This document shows positions 1 through 6,668 of a stretch of 14,379 nucleotides of DNA, one piece after another; the stretch's first letter is position 1, and the number at the start of each line of letters is the position of its first letter. The translations under genes were made by a program, and so were the position numbers. The stretch lies in assembly GCA_946410535.1 (NCBI GenBank), contig CAMKAR010000015.1, positions 1 through 14,379 on the forward strand, written 5' to 3'. Origin of the DNA: an uncultured Bacteroidales bacterium (lineage in GTDB: Bacteria; Bacteroidota; Bacteroidia; Bacteroidales; F082). The notes beneath the pieces are model-generated. The model saw only the letters and a program-made list of their open reading frames with translations, was not told the origin of the DNA and did not search any database.

Positions 1-1276
1 CGGCGCTGTTTTCCTTCCAGCGTTTCTTCACCGTCACGGGGTCGTATTCCGTCGGAGCCTCGAAGAAGAAGAAACTTTGGTCCCAAATCTCTTTCACGAA
101 ATTGACTCTATCTTTCACCAAACCAGCCACTTTCACAGCAAAATCAAGCTCAACGTCAAGGTTTTTCTCGGCCTTCAGCCAAGCCTGATAGTCCTTGCCG
201 ACCTCCTCGTCCGACTTGCGCATCAGCCACTCGTGGTTGAACCATTTGGTCTTCTCCACGTTGAACTTGGCGCCGCTCTTGCTGCAACGCTCAAGCGAGA
301 AGGCTTGGATCAGTTCGTCCATGGTGAAGATTTCTTGCTCGGTGCCGGGGTTCCAGCCCAACAAGGCCAGCATATTAATGAAAGCTTCGGGATAGTAGCC
401 CGACTGCTTGTAGCCCATGGCCGTGTCGCCGGTCTTCGGGTCGACCCAATACATCGGGAAGACGGGGAAACCGAGGCGGTCGCCATCGCGCTTGCTCAGC
501 TTGCCGTTGCCATCGGGCTTGAGCAACAGGGGCAGATGGGCAAACTGCGGGGCATCCCAGCCAAAAGCCTCATAGAGCATCACATGGAGCGGCATCGAAG
601 GCAGCCATTCCTCGCCACGGATGACATGGCTGATCTTCATCAGGTGATCATCGACGATGTTGGCCAAGTGGTAGGTCGGCATCCCGTCGCTCTTGAACAA
701 AACCTTGTCGTCCAAAGTGTTGGTTTGCACGTGCACCTCGCCACGAATCAAGTCGTGCATGACAATTTCGCGGTCTTCAGGAATCATGAAACGCACGGTG
801 TAGGGCGTGCCATCGGCCATCAGTTTTTCGACTTCTTCCTTGCTCATCGTCAAGCTGTTGCGCAGGTGCTTGCGACTTTGGCAGTTGTAGATGAAGGTCT
901 GCTTGTTGGCTTCGGCCTCTTTGCGGTAACGGTCGAGTTCCTCGGCAGTGTCGAAGGCGATGTAGGCGCAGCCTTTGGCCAACAGCTCGTCGCTGTATTG
1001 CTTATAGAGGTGCTTGCGGTTGCTTTGCTTGTAGGGGCCATATTCGCCGCCCAAGTAGTCGCTCTCGTCGAACTTGATGCCGCACCAGTCCAAGGATTGC
1101 ACGATGTATTCCTCGGCGCCTGGCACGAAGCGTGTTTGGTCGGTGTCCTCGATGCGGAGGATCATCTTGCCGCCGTTCTTTTTGGCGAACAGGTAGTTAT
1201 ATAATGCGGTGCGCACGCCCCCGATGTGCAAAGGACCCGTCGGGCTGGGGGCAAATCTTACTCTTACTTCGTTCAT
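1..1276 (-). CDS. gltX: Glutamyl-tRNA synthetase, N-terminal part (C-terminus outside window)
   Basis: Class I aminoacyl-tRNA synthetase that charges tRNA-Glu with glutamate in the cytoplasm. About 425 codons are visible, starting at ATG 1276-1274 and running off the window at base 1. The class I signature is near the N-terminus ([13 protein letters not shown], residues 8-20, with the HIGH-type HIGG at 17-20). The second signature, KLSKR (KMSKS-type), is at residues 259-263, followed by [11 protein letters not shown]. The start gives [14 protein letters not shown], the usual GluRS N-terminus, so it is secure. The full protein is normally about 500 residues, so the end of the anticodon-binding part is missing only because of the window edge. 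No frameshift or stop is seen. A TACTTTTG promoter box lies about 60 bp upstream. The catalytic core fits GluRS; GlnRS is less likely because the HIGG/KLSKR pattern and overall sequence look bacterial GluRS. Confidence 0.96.
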   Translation of the reverse strand, partial: MNEVRVRFAPSPTGPLHIGGVRTALYNYLFAKKNGGKMILRIEDTDQTRFVPGAEEYIVQSLDWCGIKFDESDYLGGEYGPYKQSNRKHLYKQYSDELLAKGCAYIAFDTAEELDRYRKEAEANKQTFIYNCQSRKHLRNSLTMSKEEVEKLMADGTPYTVRFMIPEDREIVMHDLIRGEVHVQTNTLDDKVLFKSDGMPTYHLANIVDDHLMKISHVIRGEEWLPSMPLHVMLYEAFGWDAPQFAHLPLLLKPDGNGKLSKRDGDRLGFPVFPMYWVDPKTGDTAMGYKQSGYYPEAFINMLALLGWNPGTEQEIFTMDELIQAFSLERCSKSGAKFNVEKTKWFNHEWLMRKSDEEVGKDYQAWLKAEKNLDVELDFAVKVAGLVKDRVNFVKEIWDQSFFFFEAPTEYDPVTVKKRWKENSA

Positions 1277-1337
1277 TATGGTGATATTTAATGTTTTACA
1301 AAATCAAACTTTATGATTCTAGGGATTAAACAAGGTG

Positions 1338-1345
1338 CAAAAGTA
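1338..1345 (-). promoter_or_regulatory. Bacteroidota -7 promoter box for gltX
   Basis: On the minus strand this reads TACTTTTG, matching the Bacteroidota -7 consensus TAnnTTTG. It lies about 60 bp upstream of the gltX ATG, in an AT-rich leader. No good TTG -33 element is present at the usual 18-20 bp spacing, so strength is uncertain. Confidence 0.6.
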
Positions 1346-1410
1346 GTGAAAAAGTAACCTGAAAAGAAGAGATTTTGGAAATAAAAACTTTTGACTCTGA
1401 GGAAATATGC

Positions 1411-1432
1411 CTAAAAAAGAGGGATTCCCTCT
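1411..1432 (-). terminator. Hairpin plus T-tract on minus strand, upstream of the gltX promoter
   Basis: The minus strand reads AGAGGG-AAT-CCCTCT followed by six T, a small perfect 6-bp stem with a 3-nt loop. This looks like an intrinsic terminator for a minus-strand transcript arriving from 1433-1668. No minus-strand gene is recognised there, so the transcript it ends is unknown. It may also simply insulate gltX. The rest of 1277-1584 shows nothing else I can name. Confidence 0.45.
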
Positions 1433-1584
1433 GTGTTGTTGGGGTTGAGGAGCATAAAGGTTTGTACGACAATTAATCGGATTTCGCAAAGGAAATGTTG
1501 CAGCTTTTTTTGACCTCGATGCCACATATTTGAAAATTTTCATTCATGTTTCTTGAAAAAACATATAGATTCAGAAAAAGTTTG

Positions 1585-1592
1585 TATCTTTG
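1585..1592 (+). promoter_or_regulatory. Promoter of the small RNA / Abi locus
   Basis: TATCTTTG is an exact match to the Bacteroidota TAnnTTTG -7 box on the plus strand. Transcription would start at about 1597-1600, just before the hairpin RNA. No good TTG -33 box lies at normal spacing; the nearest TTG (1553-1555) is 29 bp away. No other promoter-like box lies between here and the Abi start codon. Confidence 0.6.
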
Positions 1593-1596
1593 CCCC

Positions 1597-1650
1597 GTCA
1601 GAGTCCACCACGCTTCCCGTTGACCAGCGTACCAGGGTGGAACTTTTTTT
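1597..1650 (+). ncRNA. Candidate small hairpin RNA upstream of the AbiF-like gene (possible RNA antitoxin or leader)
   Basis: A transcript of about 54 nt is predicted from the -7 box at 1585-1592 to a seven-T run at 1644-1650. The 5' strand CCACCACGCT (1605-1614) pairs with AGCGT (1626-1630) and, across a 5-nt bulge (ACCAG, 1631-1635), with GGTGG (1636-1640). The apical loop is 11 nt (1615-1625). The 5' end GTCA (1597-1600) is complementary to TGAC in that loop (1621-1624), so a pseudoknot is possible. The RNA ends 18 nt before the Abi ATG. A conserved structured RNA associated with abiF-type Abi_2 genes has been described, and AbiF has been reported to act as a toxin held in check by an RNA. 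Whether this RNA belongs to that class is my inference from position and shape. It could instead be only a terminating leader. Confidence 0.6.
1605..1650 (+). terminator. Intrinsic terminator between promoter and AbiF-like ORF
   Basis: The bulged GC-rich hairpin (1605-1640) is followed by AAC and seven T (1644-1650), which is the form of a Rho-independent terminator. It is the 3' part of the candidate small RNA. Because no promoter is seen after it, expression of the downstream toxin-like gene would depend on read-through. Confidence 0.65.
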
Positions 1651-1668
1651 GTATAAACAGTTGATCTT

Positions 1669-2562
1669 ATGAGATACAATAAGCAACCGCTAGACATCCC
1701 CGCCCAGATAGCAATGCTTAAGGCACGCGGACTTGCCATTGCTGATGAACAGAAGGCACAAGAGTCACTTGCCGTAATCAGTTATTTCCGTTTGGCTGCT
1801 TATTTGCGCCCAATGGAGGCTGACAAGACAACCCACCAATACAAACTGGGTGCATCATTCGAGAATGCTATAGCACTTTATCACTTTGATGCCGAACTTC
1901 GCGAAATGGTATTCCGAGCCATAGGCAAGATAGAGATTGCCCTTCGCACAAAAATGATACATCATTTCTCTTTGGCCCATAAGGCGTTTTGGTTCCTGAA
2001 GATGTCGTTATGCAAAGACGAGCATCTTTTCTTGGAGAATCTTAGTTCCATAGATCGCGAAATACAAAGAAGCAAGGAAGAATTCATCAAACAGCATTTC
2101 AAGAAATACAACAAGCCAGCATTTACTCCTGCTTGGAAAACATTGGAATTGCTGTCGTTGGGAACACTGACCAAGCTCTTTGCCAACAGCTCAGCCACCA
2201 AGACGAAGAAAGCCATAGCACTTGAATTCAACCATACTGCTTTCAAGTCTTTCGAAAGTTGGCTGGCCTGCATTGCAGCCTTACGAAACTATTGTGCCCA
2301 TCATGCCCGCATTTGGAATCGTAACTATCCTGTCACTCCAGACTTGCCCAAAAAGTTGCCTGGTGCATGGATAAGCAACGTCAAAGTTCCATTTAATAAA
2401 CTCTATCCTCAACTATCATGCATTGCGTATCTGCTGAACAGCGTTGAGCCACACAACACTTTTGCCGCAGACTTTAAGGCTTTGCTTGCGAAGTATCCGA
2501 TGGTTAATCCCGCCGCTTTGGGATGCCCACAAAACTGGCAAAACGAGCCGCTGTGGAAGTAG
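1669..2562 (+). CDS. Abi_2 family (AbiD/AbiF-like) HEPN protein, probable RNase toxin or phage defence
   Basis: A 297-residue protein of the abortive-infection Abi_2 family (AbiD/AbiF-type), whose fold belongs to the HEPN superfamily of RNases. The N-terminus carries the family pattern: QIAMLKARGL (13-22), then the SYFRLAAYLRP stretch (38-48). The strongest signature is RNYCAHHARIWNRNY (206-220), where R206-N-Y-C-A-H211 is the HEPN R-X4-H catalytic motif. A second R-X4-H string, RTKMIH (93-98), sits in the IEIALR helix. Length is normal for the family and the ORF is intact. ATG 1669 is the first in-frame start with good family alignment. The gene is on the opposite strand from its neighbours, is visibly more AT-rich than gltX or rnr, and is preceded by a hairpin RNA, all of which fits an acquired defence or toxin-antitoxin cassette. 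The target RNA and the trigger cannot be read from sequence. Confidence 0.88.
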   Translation: MRYNKQPLDIPAQIAMLKARGLAIADEQKAQESLAVISYFRLAAYLRPMEADKTTHQYKLGASFENAIALYHFDAELREMVFRAIGKIEIALRTKMIHHFSLAHKAFWFLKMSLCKDEHLFLENLSSIDREIQRSKEEFIKQHFKKYNKPAFTPAWKTLELLSLGTLTKLFANSSATKTKKAIALEFNHTAFKSFESWLACIAALRNYCAHHARIWNRNYPVTPDLPKKLPGAWISNVKVPFNKLYPQLSCIAYLLNSVEPHNTFAADFKALLAKYPMVNPAALGCPQNWQNEPLWK

Positions 2563-2633
2563 CTATTAGATATAGAAAAGGTATATTCAAGTAGTTATTG
2601 TTTTTGTTTTGTACTGAATTTATCGTCACAAAC

Positions 2634-2662
2634 AAAAAAGCCCGCCGAAACTCAGCGGGCTT
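2634..2662 (-). terminator. Terminator of tRNA-Cys
   Basis: On the minus strand an 8-bp perfect stem (AAGCCCGC / GCGGGCTT, loop of 9) is followed by a T run, immediately after the tRNA. In the plus direction no T-tract follows, so it is not a good terminator for the Abi gene. The stretch 2563-2633 between the Abi stop and this hairpin shows nothing else. Confidence 0.85.
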
Positions 2663-2666
2663 GGTG

Positions 2667-2737
2667 AGGTACCTGGCGGACTCGAACCGCCGTCCCCGGT
2701 TTTGCAGACCGGTCCCTAACCACTCGGGCAAGGTACC
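2667..2737 (-). tRNA. tRNA-Cys (GCA)
   Basis: The minus strand folds as a standard tRNA. The 7-bp acceptor stem is GGTACCT / AGGTACC. The anticodon arm is CCGGT-CTGCAAA-ACCGG with anticodon GCA. The T arm is GGCGG-TTCGAGT-CCGCC. The discriminator base is T (U73), as expected for tRNA-Cys. CCA is not encoded. A promoter (2795-2823) and a terminator (2634-2662) flank it, so it is a stand-alone single-tRNA unit. Confidence 0.97.
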
Positions 2738-2794
2738 CTTTTAACTACGTTGAAATCTCCGATTCGGTGAAGCCAATCTTACGATTTGCGGCTG

Positions 2795-2823
2795 CAAAGA
2801 TACGACTTTTTTGTGAAATGCAA
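2795..2823 (-). promoter_or_regulatory. Promoter of tRNA-Cys
   Basis: The minus strand has TTG, an 18-bp spacer, then TATCTTTG, a near-ideal Bacteroidota -33/-7 pair, about 58 bp upstream of the mature tRNA 5' end. Confidence 0.75.
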
Positions 2824-2833
2824 GTGTTTTTGC

Positions 2834-2877
2834 AAAAAAAAAGCGGAATGGCCGGACCGTCGCGGTTGGGCCATTCC
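2834..2877 (-). terminator. Strong terminator at the end of the fimbrillin/HTH operon
   Basis: A 9-bp perfect stem (GGAATGGCC / GGCCATTCC) has an inner ACCG/CGGT stem in its loop. On the minus strand it is followed by GC and nine T. It separates the minus-strand operon ending at 2930 from the tRNA-Cys promoter just beyond. Confidence 0.85.
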
Positions 2878-2902
2878 AATGAGAATACAAATGAAACATA
2901 TA

Positions 2903-2924
2903 AGCCGCCCCGGGCGGGGCGGTT
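2903..2924 (-). terminator. GC-rich hairpin directly after the HTH gene
   Basis: CCGCCCC-GGGC-GGGGCGG (2905-2922) forms a very stable 7-bp stem 8 bp after the HTH stop codon. The T-run on the minus side is poor (CTTATATG), so it may stabilise the mRNA 3' end or act with the stronger hairpin at 2834-2877. Confidence 0.5.
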
Positions 2925-2929
2925 TTCTT

Positions 2930-3244
2930 TCAACGCTCTTTATGCTGCTCCAGCAACTCGATGTACTTGTTGAGGTTAGCGATAGTGGTGTCCTTGGCTT
3001 TGCAGTCTGCACATTCACCCTCAGGGGCTTCGACGACATATTTCTCAGGCCAGCCGATGAGGTCAATGACCGACACGCCCAACACCCTGCTTATCTCCTC
3101 CAGGCGGCTATAGGTGATGTCGCTCTCGCGGGTGATGTAGCTTGAGTAAGAGCTTTGCTTGATGCCCAACTCGGCTGCGATTTGCTCTTGCTTGATGTGC
3201 TTCGCCTTGCGCACCGCTTCTATGTTTTTCAGTATGCTATCCAT
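2930..3244 (-). CDS. XRE-family helix-turn-helix protein with C-terminal coiled coil
   Basis: A 104-residue Cro/C1-type DNA-binding protein. HTH_3-like residues are about 3-58: KNIEAVRKAKHIKQEQIAAELGIKQ, the recognition helix region SSYSSYITR, then LEEISRVLGVSVIDLIGW. A linker with a CxxC pair (ECADCKAK) follows, then a short heptad-like C-terminus (IANLNKYIELLEQHKER) that could dimerise. I chose ATG 3244 because it overlaps the stop of the upstream gene by 8 bp (ATGGATAG), a translational-coupling arrangement. A longer reading from 3283 (13 more residues) is possible. The gene is last in the fimbrillin operon, before two hairpins. Regulation of the operon is a reasonable guess; the target is not visible. 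Confidence 0.82.
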   Translation of the reverse strand: MDSILKNIEAVRKAKHIKQEQIAAELGIKQSSYSSYITRESDITYSRLEEISRVLGVSVIDLIGWPEKYVVEAPEGECADCKAKDTTIANLNKYIELLEQHKER

Positions 3245-3491
3245 TGCAGCAAACGCTTTGTTCTGCTCCGAAGATCTCTTCATGCACGCGGCTGAAGAAG
3301 GCCGTGCCTATGGGGTGGCCGAGACGCACGAACAGCTCGGCATCCATGTTGGGGAGGGCGAGCAGCGACGTTATCTCCGCCGCTTCCCTCCCCGTTTGGG
3401 TGGCTAACCATTCCCTGTCGTGGCCGCTCGCCTGCAAACACGCTTGCAGGAAACGCCCCGCGTGGAAATCTTCGTGCCGGTTGCTGTTCAT
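3237..3491 (-). CDS. Small helix-turn-helix-like protein
   Basis: An 84-residue protein with a predicted small helical domain: GRFLQACLQASGHDREWLA (13-31), then TGREAAEITSLLALPNMD and a C-terminal LGHPIGTAFFSRVHEEIF. This matches, position by position, the mini-HTH at 6351-6605 (WLA, a central D, and a terminal FF), so the two look like distant homologues of a Bacteroidota mini-regulator family. ATG 3491 has AAAGGAAA about 8 nt upstream, and the gene starts 25 bp after the fimbrillin stop. Its end overlaps the next HTH gene, so the two are probably made together and may form a heteromeric or paired regulator. The DNA-binding assignment is inference from pattern, not from a strong HTH match. 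Confidence 0.65.
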   Translation of the reverse strand: MNSNRHEDFHAGRFLQACLQASGHDREWLATQTGREAAEITSLLALPNMDAELFVRLGHPIGTAFFSRVHEEIFGAEQSVCCNG

Positions 3492-3516
3492 CGCATTTCC
3501 TTTCGTTAAGGATGCA

Positions 3517-5667
3517 TTACTCTGGGCAGACGAGGCGCACAGAGAACGCGTTAGAGCGGTAGCCTAGAGCGCTCTCTGGTGTGACGGAGTTGCTGAAGAA
3601 GAACAACTCCCACGCTTCATCGTTACTGTACCTCGAGGATGACCAGTAGAGGCCGACTAAGTCCAAATAATTAAGAGGAAATTCAGTCCCTCGGCGGCTG
3701 CCGGCAGCCGGCAGGAAGACCGCTCCCTGCTTCTCAAGCAACGACCACTGCGCCTCGGTGAGATTGTTCGTCAAGCCCCACGAATCCGCCGCGTTCAGCT
3801 TTGTGAGTGCGTTCACAGTAGCCGGCCATGTGAAGCTGTCGGGGAACACAATCAGGCCATTAACTGTGGTGCCGCAGGCAGGCACTTGGTTCACTGTCGT
3901 GTAGCTCATGTCTGAGGTTCCTTTCAGTGTCAACTGCACTTGGGTGTACCGATAATCGAAGTTGCGCGTATCGAGGAGGTACAACCACTCGCGGTTGGTG
4001 CCGTCTTCGTAACCAGCTTGCAAGGTGCGCCAGCCGCTGTTCACAGTGTTTCCTCCGTTGCTGATGGCATTGTAACCCCAATCTGCCTCGCCGGTGCTGC
4101 TGTACAAACAGCTCCTTTTGTTATCATATGGCCAGTAATCATCATCCCGGGTACTTGTTGACCAAGGCTGCCAGCATGTGGCTCTGGGCGAATAGTCGTT
4201 AATACCGCTCGTGCCCCAACCGAAGAGGTCGCGGTCTTGTTTGATGGTCGTGCTGGCCTGCCCATTGTCGCCAAAATAATCGAACTGATAGTCGGCGAAC
4301 TTCCAGTAGGCACCAGCATTGTTGTCGGCGGCATTACCGCTACCTTCACTGCCGATGTACTGCAGGTTGCCCATCGAGAAACGCACCCGGGTATTGTCAC
4401 GCACGCTGAACACGCTGCGGCTCTTGCCTTTGTTGTCTGCGCTGTAATAGTCGTAGCGCGTGGCGAACGGGACAGGGTCGCCGTAGCTTACCGCACCCAC
4501 CTCGTTGGTGGCATACGCACGCACATAGTATATCTGGTCCTCGGCCAATCCCGTCAGGCTGGCATCAAAGCGGGTGCCTGCTGTGCCGGAGAGGTTGGTA
4601 ACGTTGGTGCCTCCAACGACGAGGTCGTCGGCAGGAGTGGCAAGGTCTGAAGCCAAGGCATAGAGGATGCCACAAGATACAGGGGTGTTGTTGATTGCGC
4701 CAAGACCCAAGGCGGAGTTTTTCGTAATAAACGTAGGGCTGATGGTCGTCACCGTGAGGGTGGTAACCACAATATCCAAATTGTGGTTCACCTTGCGAAT
4801 AACGCTGCGCGGGATGAAGTCGGCACCCAACTGGTCGGTGTTGCTCTTCTCGAAGACCTTGGTCTCGCCGCTGTAGGCCTGCAAGGTGAAGCCGCTGGCC
4901 AACGAGCCGGGCGGCACCATGATGCAGAAATAGGTGGGTTCGTCGGGGTTGAGCGTCACATTGCTGCCCGAGCAGTCGAGGGTGATGACGTTCTTGGCCG
5001 CGTCGCTGTTGGTCACTTGGCTGGTCGGGTCGCCACCCGAGGTGCTGATGGTGGTGGTGCATGTGCCCCACAGGGCTTCGTCAGCCGCAGAGGTCAGCAC
5101 TACGCTTGTCACCTGCACTGGCGACGTGCACACGATGGGGAAGCAGATGCCTCCCAGCACGTTCTTGAAGTTGAGCGTCTGAGTTGAAGAATAGGCCACC
5201 ATGGGCATGCTCTTCTCGGCGAAGCTGTTCTCTTTGTAGGTCTGCGTGGCGGGCAGGTTGAAGGTGGCCTCGGTGCTGCTGGTAATAGCGTTGGCCGTGC
5301 CTTCTGCATTGAATGCTGGGTAGATAGACACATAGTCGGGCGTGAAGAAGGTCTCGTGTCCCTCGCCGGTGTAGAAAGTGCCGTTGGTGGTGTTCTCGCC
5401 TTCGGTGAGTTCGTAGTTCAGCACGGTGCCTTGGCCGTTGGCCACTTTGATGAGGTCGTAGGCGGTCCAGAGCAGGTCGGTGGTGCCGTTGGCTCAGCTC
5501 TGTGGGTCGATGTGGGTGCGGCTGCCGTCGCCGCCCGTCTGCTCGATGATGGCGCGGAAGCCGTTCTCGGGGGCGTTGCCTTCCGTGCCGTTGTTCTTGT
5601 TGCACGACGCGAGCGCCAGCGTGGCTATCGCGCCGAAGGTCATAAGTCTTAGGGTGTTAGTTTTCAT
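3517..5667 (-). pseudogene. Fimbrillin/FISUMP-like surface lipoprotein interrupted by an in-frame TGA
   Basis: A 716-codon reading frame from ATG 5667 is interrupted at codon 58 by TGA (5496-5494), in the context DPQS-stop-ANGTTDLLW, where related proteins would have Trp (TGG). The N-terminus is a lipoprotein signal with lipobox LASC (C22). Codons about 37-300 resemble Mfa-like fimbrillins (FRAIIEQTGGDGSRTHIDP). Codons about 305-404 look like an FN3-type repeat ending in YYVRAYATNEVG. Codons about 415-716 are a FISUMP/DUF1566-like domain (MGNLQYIGSEG, DLFGWGTSG, YWSSSRYSNDEAW) ending in SVRLVCPE. Everything after the TGA is open for 642 codons, so the damage is a single base or is recent. A GTG at 5445 could restart translation but would lack the signal peptide. 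The product would normally be exported and anchored at the outer membrane. A sequencing error cannot be excluded. Confidence 0.85.
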
Positions 5668-5770
5668 TTTGTTGTTTTGTTGTTGTTTTCTTTTTGTCAG
5701 GTTTGATGCCCCTCACGCTGCATGATAGCTGGCGCGGGGTCATTGAAGTATTGCCACTTCGGGGCGTGGT

Positions 5771-6031
5771 TCACTCGATGGGGGTCAGTTCGAGGTCGTG
5801 ATACATTTTCTGGTTGAGCTGGTGGATCAGCGTGTCCTTCTCCGGCGACCATTGCGGCCCGATCTGGTCGGCTGAGCTGCCGTAGACCGACGTTCCATCC
5901 CTCTCGCCGTAGGGGTCGTGCTCGTGGTACAGGCAGCCGTTCATGGCGAAGGTCAGCGCCGCAATCGCGATATACACGACGACGCCTATCACCACAAACT
6001 CGGGATGGATGCGGATGCCTCTCTTTCGCAT
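5771..6031 (-). CDS. Small single-TM protein of unknown function
   Basis: 86 residues. A basic N-terminus (MRKRGIRIHPE) precedes one clear transmembrane segment (FVVIGVVVYIAIAALTFAM, about 12-30). A soluble tail of about 55 residues, rich in charged residues and ending in DLELTPIE, follows. I do not recognise a family. ATG 6031 lies 10 bp after the stop of the 51-residue gene. It fits an operon leading into the fimbrillin-like gene, about 100 bp downstream. An overlapping frame starting at 6038 lacks such a membrane segment and was not chosen. It may be a small membrane partner of the surface-protein operon. Confidence 0.6.
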   Translation of the reverse strand: MRKRGIRIHPEFVVIGVVVYIAIAALTFAMNGCLYHEHDPYGERDGTSVYGSSADQIGPQWSPEKDTLIHQLNQKMYHDLELTPIE

Positions 6032-6041
6032 GGCTCAAGGT

Positions 6042-6197
6042 TTATAACCAATCGAAACCAGAGATGCCTACGCCTTCGGTGCCGTTGTTGCCATTGAAGG
6101 CCGAACCGCATAGCACGCCTTGCACCTCCATTTTGATGATTTCCACACGGGGTGGTTGGTAGGGTTGCCTTTTGAGGCCGCTTTCTTTTTGTTTCAT
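6042..6197 (-). CDS. Small 51-residue peptide typical of Bacteroidales fimbrillin loci
   Basis: From ATG 6197 the frame gives MKQKESGLKRQPYQPPRVEI, then IKMEVQGVLCGSAFNGNNGTEG and the end GISGFDWL. The layout (YQPPRVEIIKMEVQGVLCGS, then a Gly/Asn-rich tail) resembles many short Bacteroidales peptides of unknown function found before surface-protein genes. It has one Cys (residue 30) and no clear signal peptide. A start at ATG 6212 would add five residues. The TAA stop is followed 10 bp later by the TM protein, and the TACTTTTG box at 6268-6275 is about 70 bp upstream, so this is the first gene of the operon. Its NNGTEG stretch recurs in the fimbrillin N-terminus. Confidence 0.55.
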   Translation of the reverse strand: MKQKESGLKRQPYQPPRVEIIKMEVQGVLCGSAFNGNNGTEGVGISGFDWL

Positions 6198-6267
6198 CTT
6201 TTGTTGTTTCATCTTTTGCTTGTGTTTGTTTTGTTGATTGTATTAATAATTGAGATTTTTGCGGGTG

Positions 6268-6275
6268 CAAAAGTA
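6268..6275 (-). promoter_or_regulatory. -7 box of the fimbrillin operon
   Basis: The minus strand reads TACTTTTG, matching TAnnTTTG, about 70 bp upstream of the first small gene. No clear TTG -33 is present at normal spacing. Confidence 0.55.
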
Positions 6276-6350
6276 GGCTATTGACCTTGTTTTATTAGGC
6301 TATACCATTGCCTGCAAAGGGCAAATCGCCCTAAATGGGCAAGGGGTATC

Positions 6351-6605
6351 CTATTCAATGGATGCGTTTTCTGCCTCGGAAAGGGTCAATATATGCCTCA
6401 ACAACTCGGAGTAAGGATGGAAGAAATCCACACCCAAAGCCTCGGAGACGAGCATGAGCTGTTGCGTGTCGATAACGCTCTTCTGGAAAATCTTGTTCAC
6501 GGTGCGGATGTTCACATTAATCCGCTCGGCCAACCAGCGGTTGGTCTTGCCTTGGCGGCGCAACTCCTCACAAATGAGTTGCCCGATGGGTAGGTTTTTC
6601 TTCAT
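6351..6605 (-). CDS. Mini helix-turn-helix regulator (XRE-like)
   Basis: From ATG 6605 the product is about 84 residues: MKKNLPIGQLICEELRRQGK, WLAERINVNIRTVNKIFQKS (the HTH region), VIDTQQLMLVSEALGVDFFHPYSELL, then an acidic tail. This small XRE-like family is common in Bacteroidota and carries the hallmark ID-T-x-L-x-x-x-S-x-A-L-x-x-D-F-F. Longer starts at 6623 or 6689 would run into an inverted repeat that looks like an operator, so the short start is preferred. Upstream lies a leader of more than 200 bp with inverted repeats and a -7 box at 6897-6904. It is likely a DNA-binding autoregulator, and a distant relative of the 84-residue protein at 3237-3491. Its targets are unknown. Confidence 0.75.
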   Translation of the reverse strand: MKKNLPIGQLICEELRRQGKTNRWLAERINVNIRTVNKIFQKSVIDTQQLMLVSEALGVDFFHPYSELLRHILTLSEAENASIE

Positions 6606-6668
6606 CTTTCTGCTTTTGCGCATCGGCCGCTTGTCGAAAAAACAGGTCTTCGGTAGGACACAAAAAAC

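Noticed and set aside
77..1204. Long plus-strand ORF of 375 codons
   Set aside because: It is antisense to gltX, whose protein shows HIGH and KMSKS-type motifs; the plus-strand product has no recognisable domain.
2504..2731. Minus-strand ORF of 75 codons over the tRNA region
   Set aside because: It reads through tRNA-Cys and its terminator, so it is a chance frame.
5494..5496. TGA read as Trp (altered genetic code) or as selenocysteine
   Set aside because: Other genes here end with TGA (for example at 2930, 8519 and 9974) and use TGG for Trp, and no SECIS-like structure was evident; a nonsense mutation is simpler.
5697..6038. Alternative 113-codon minus-strand frame
   Set aside because: It overlaps the 86-residue one-TM protein, has no membrane segment or known motif, and looks like an Arg/His-rich shadow frame.
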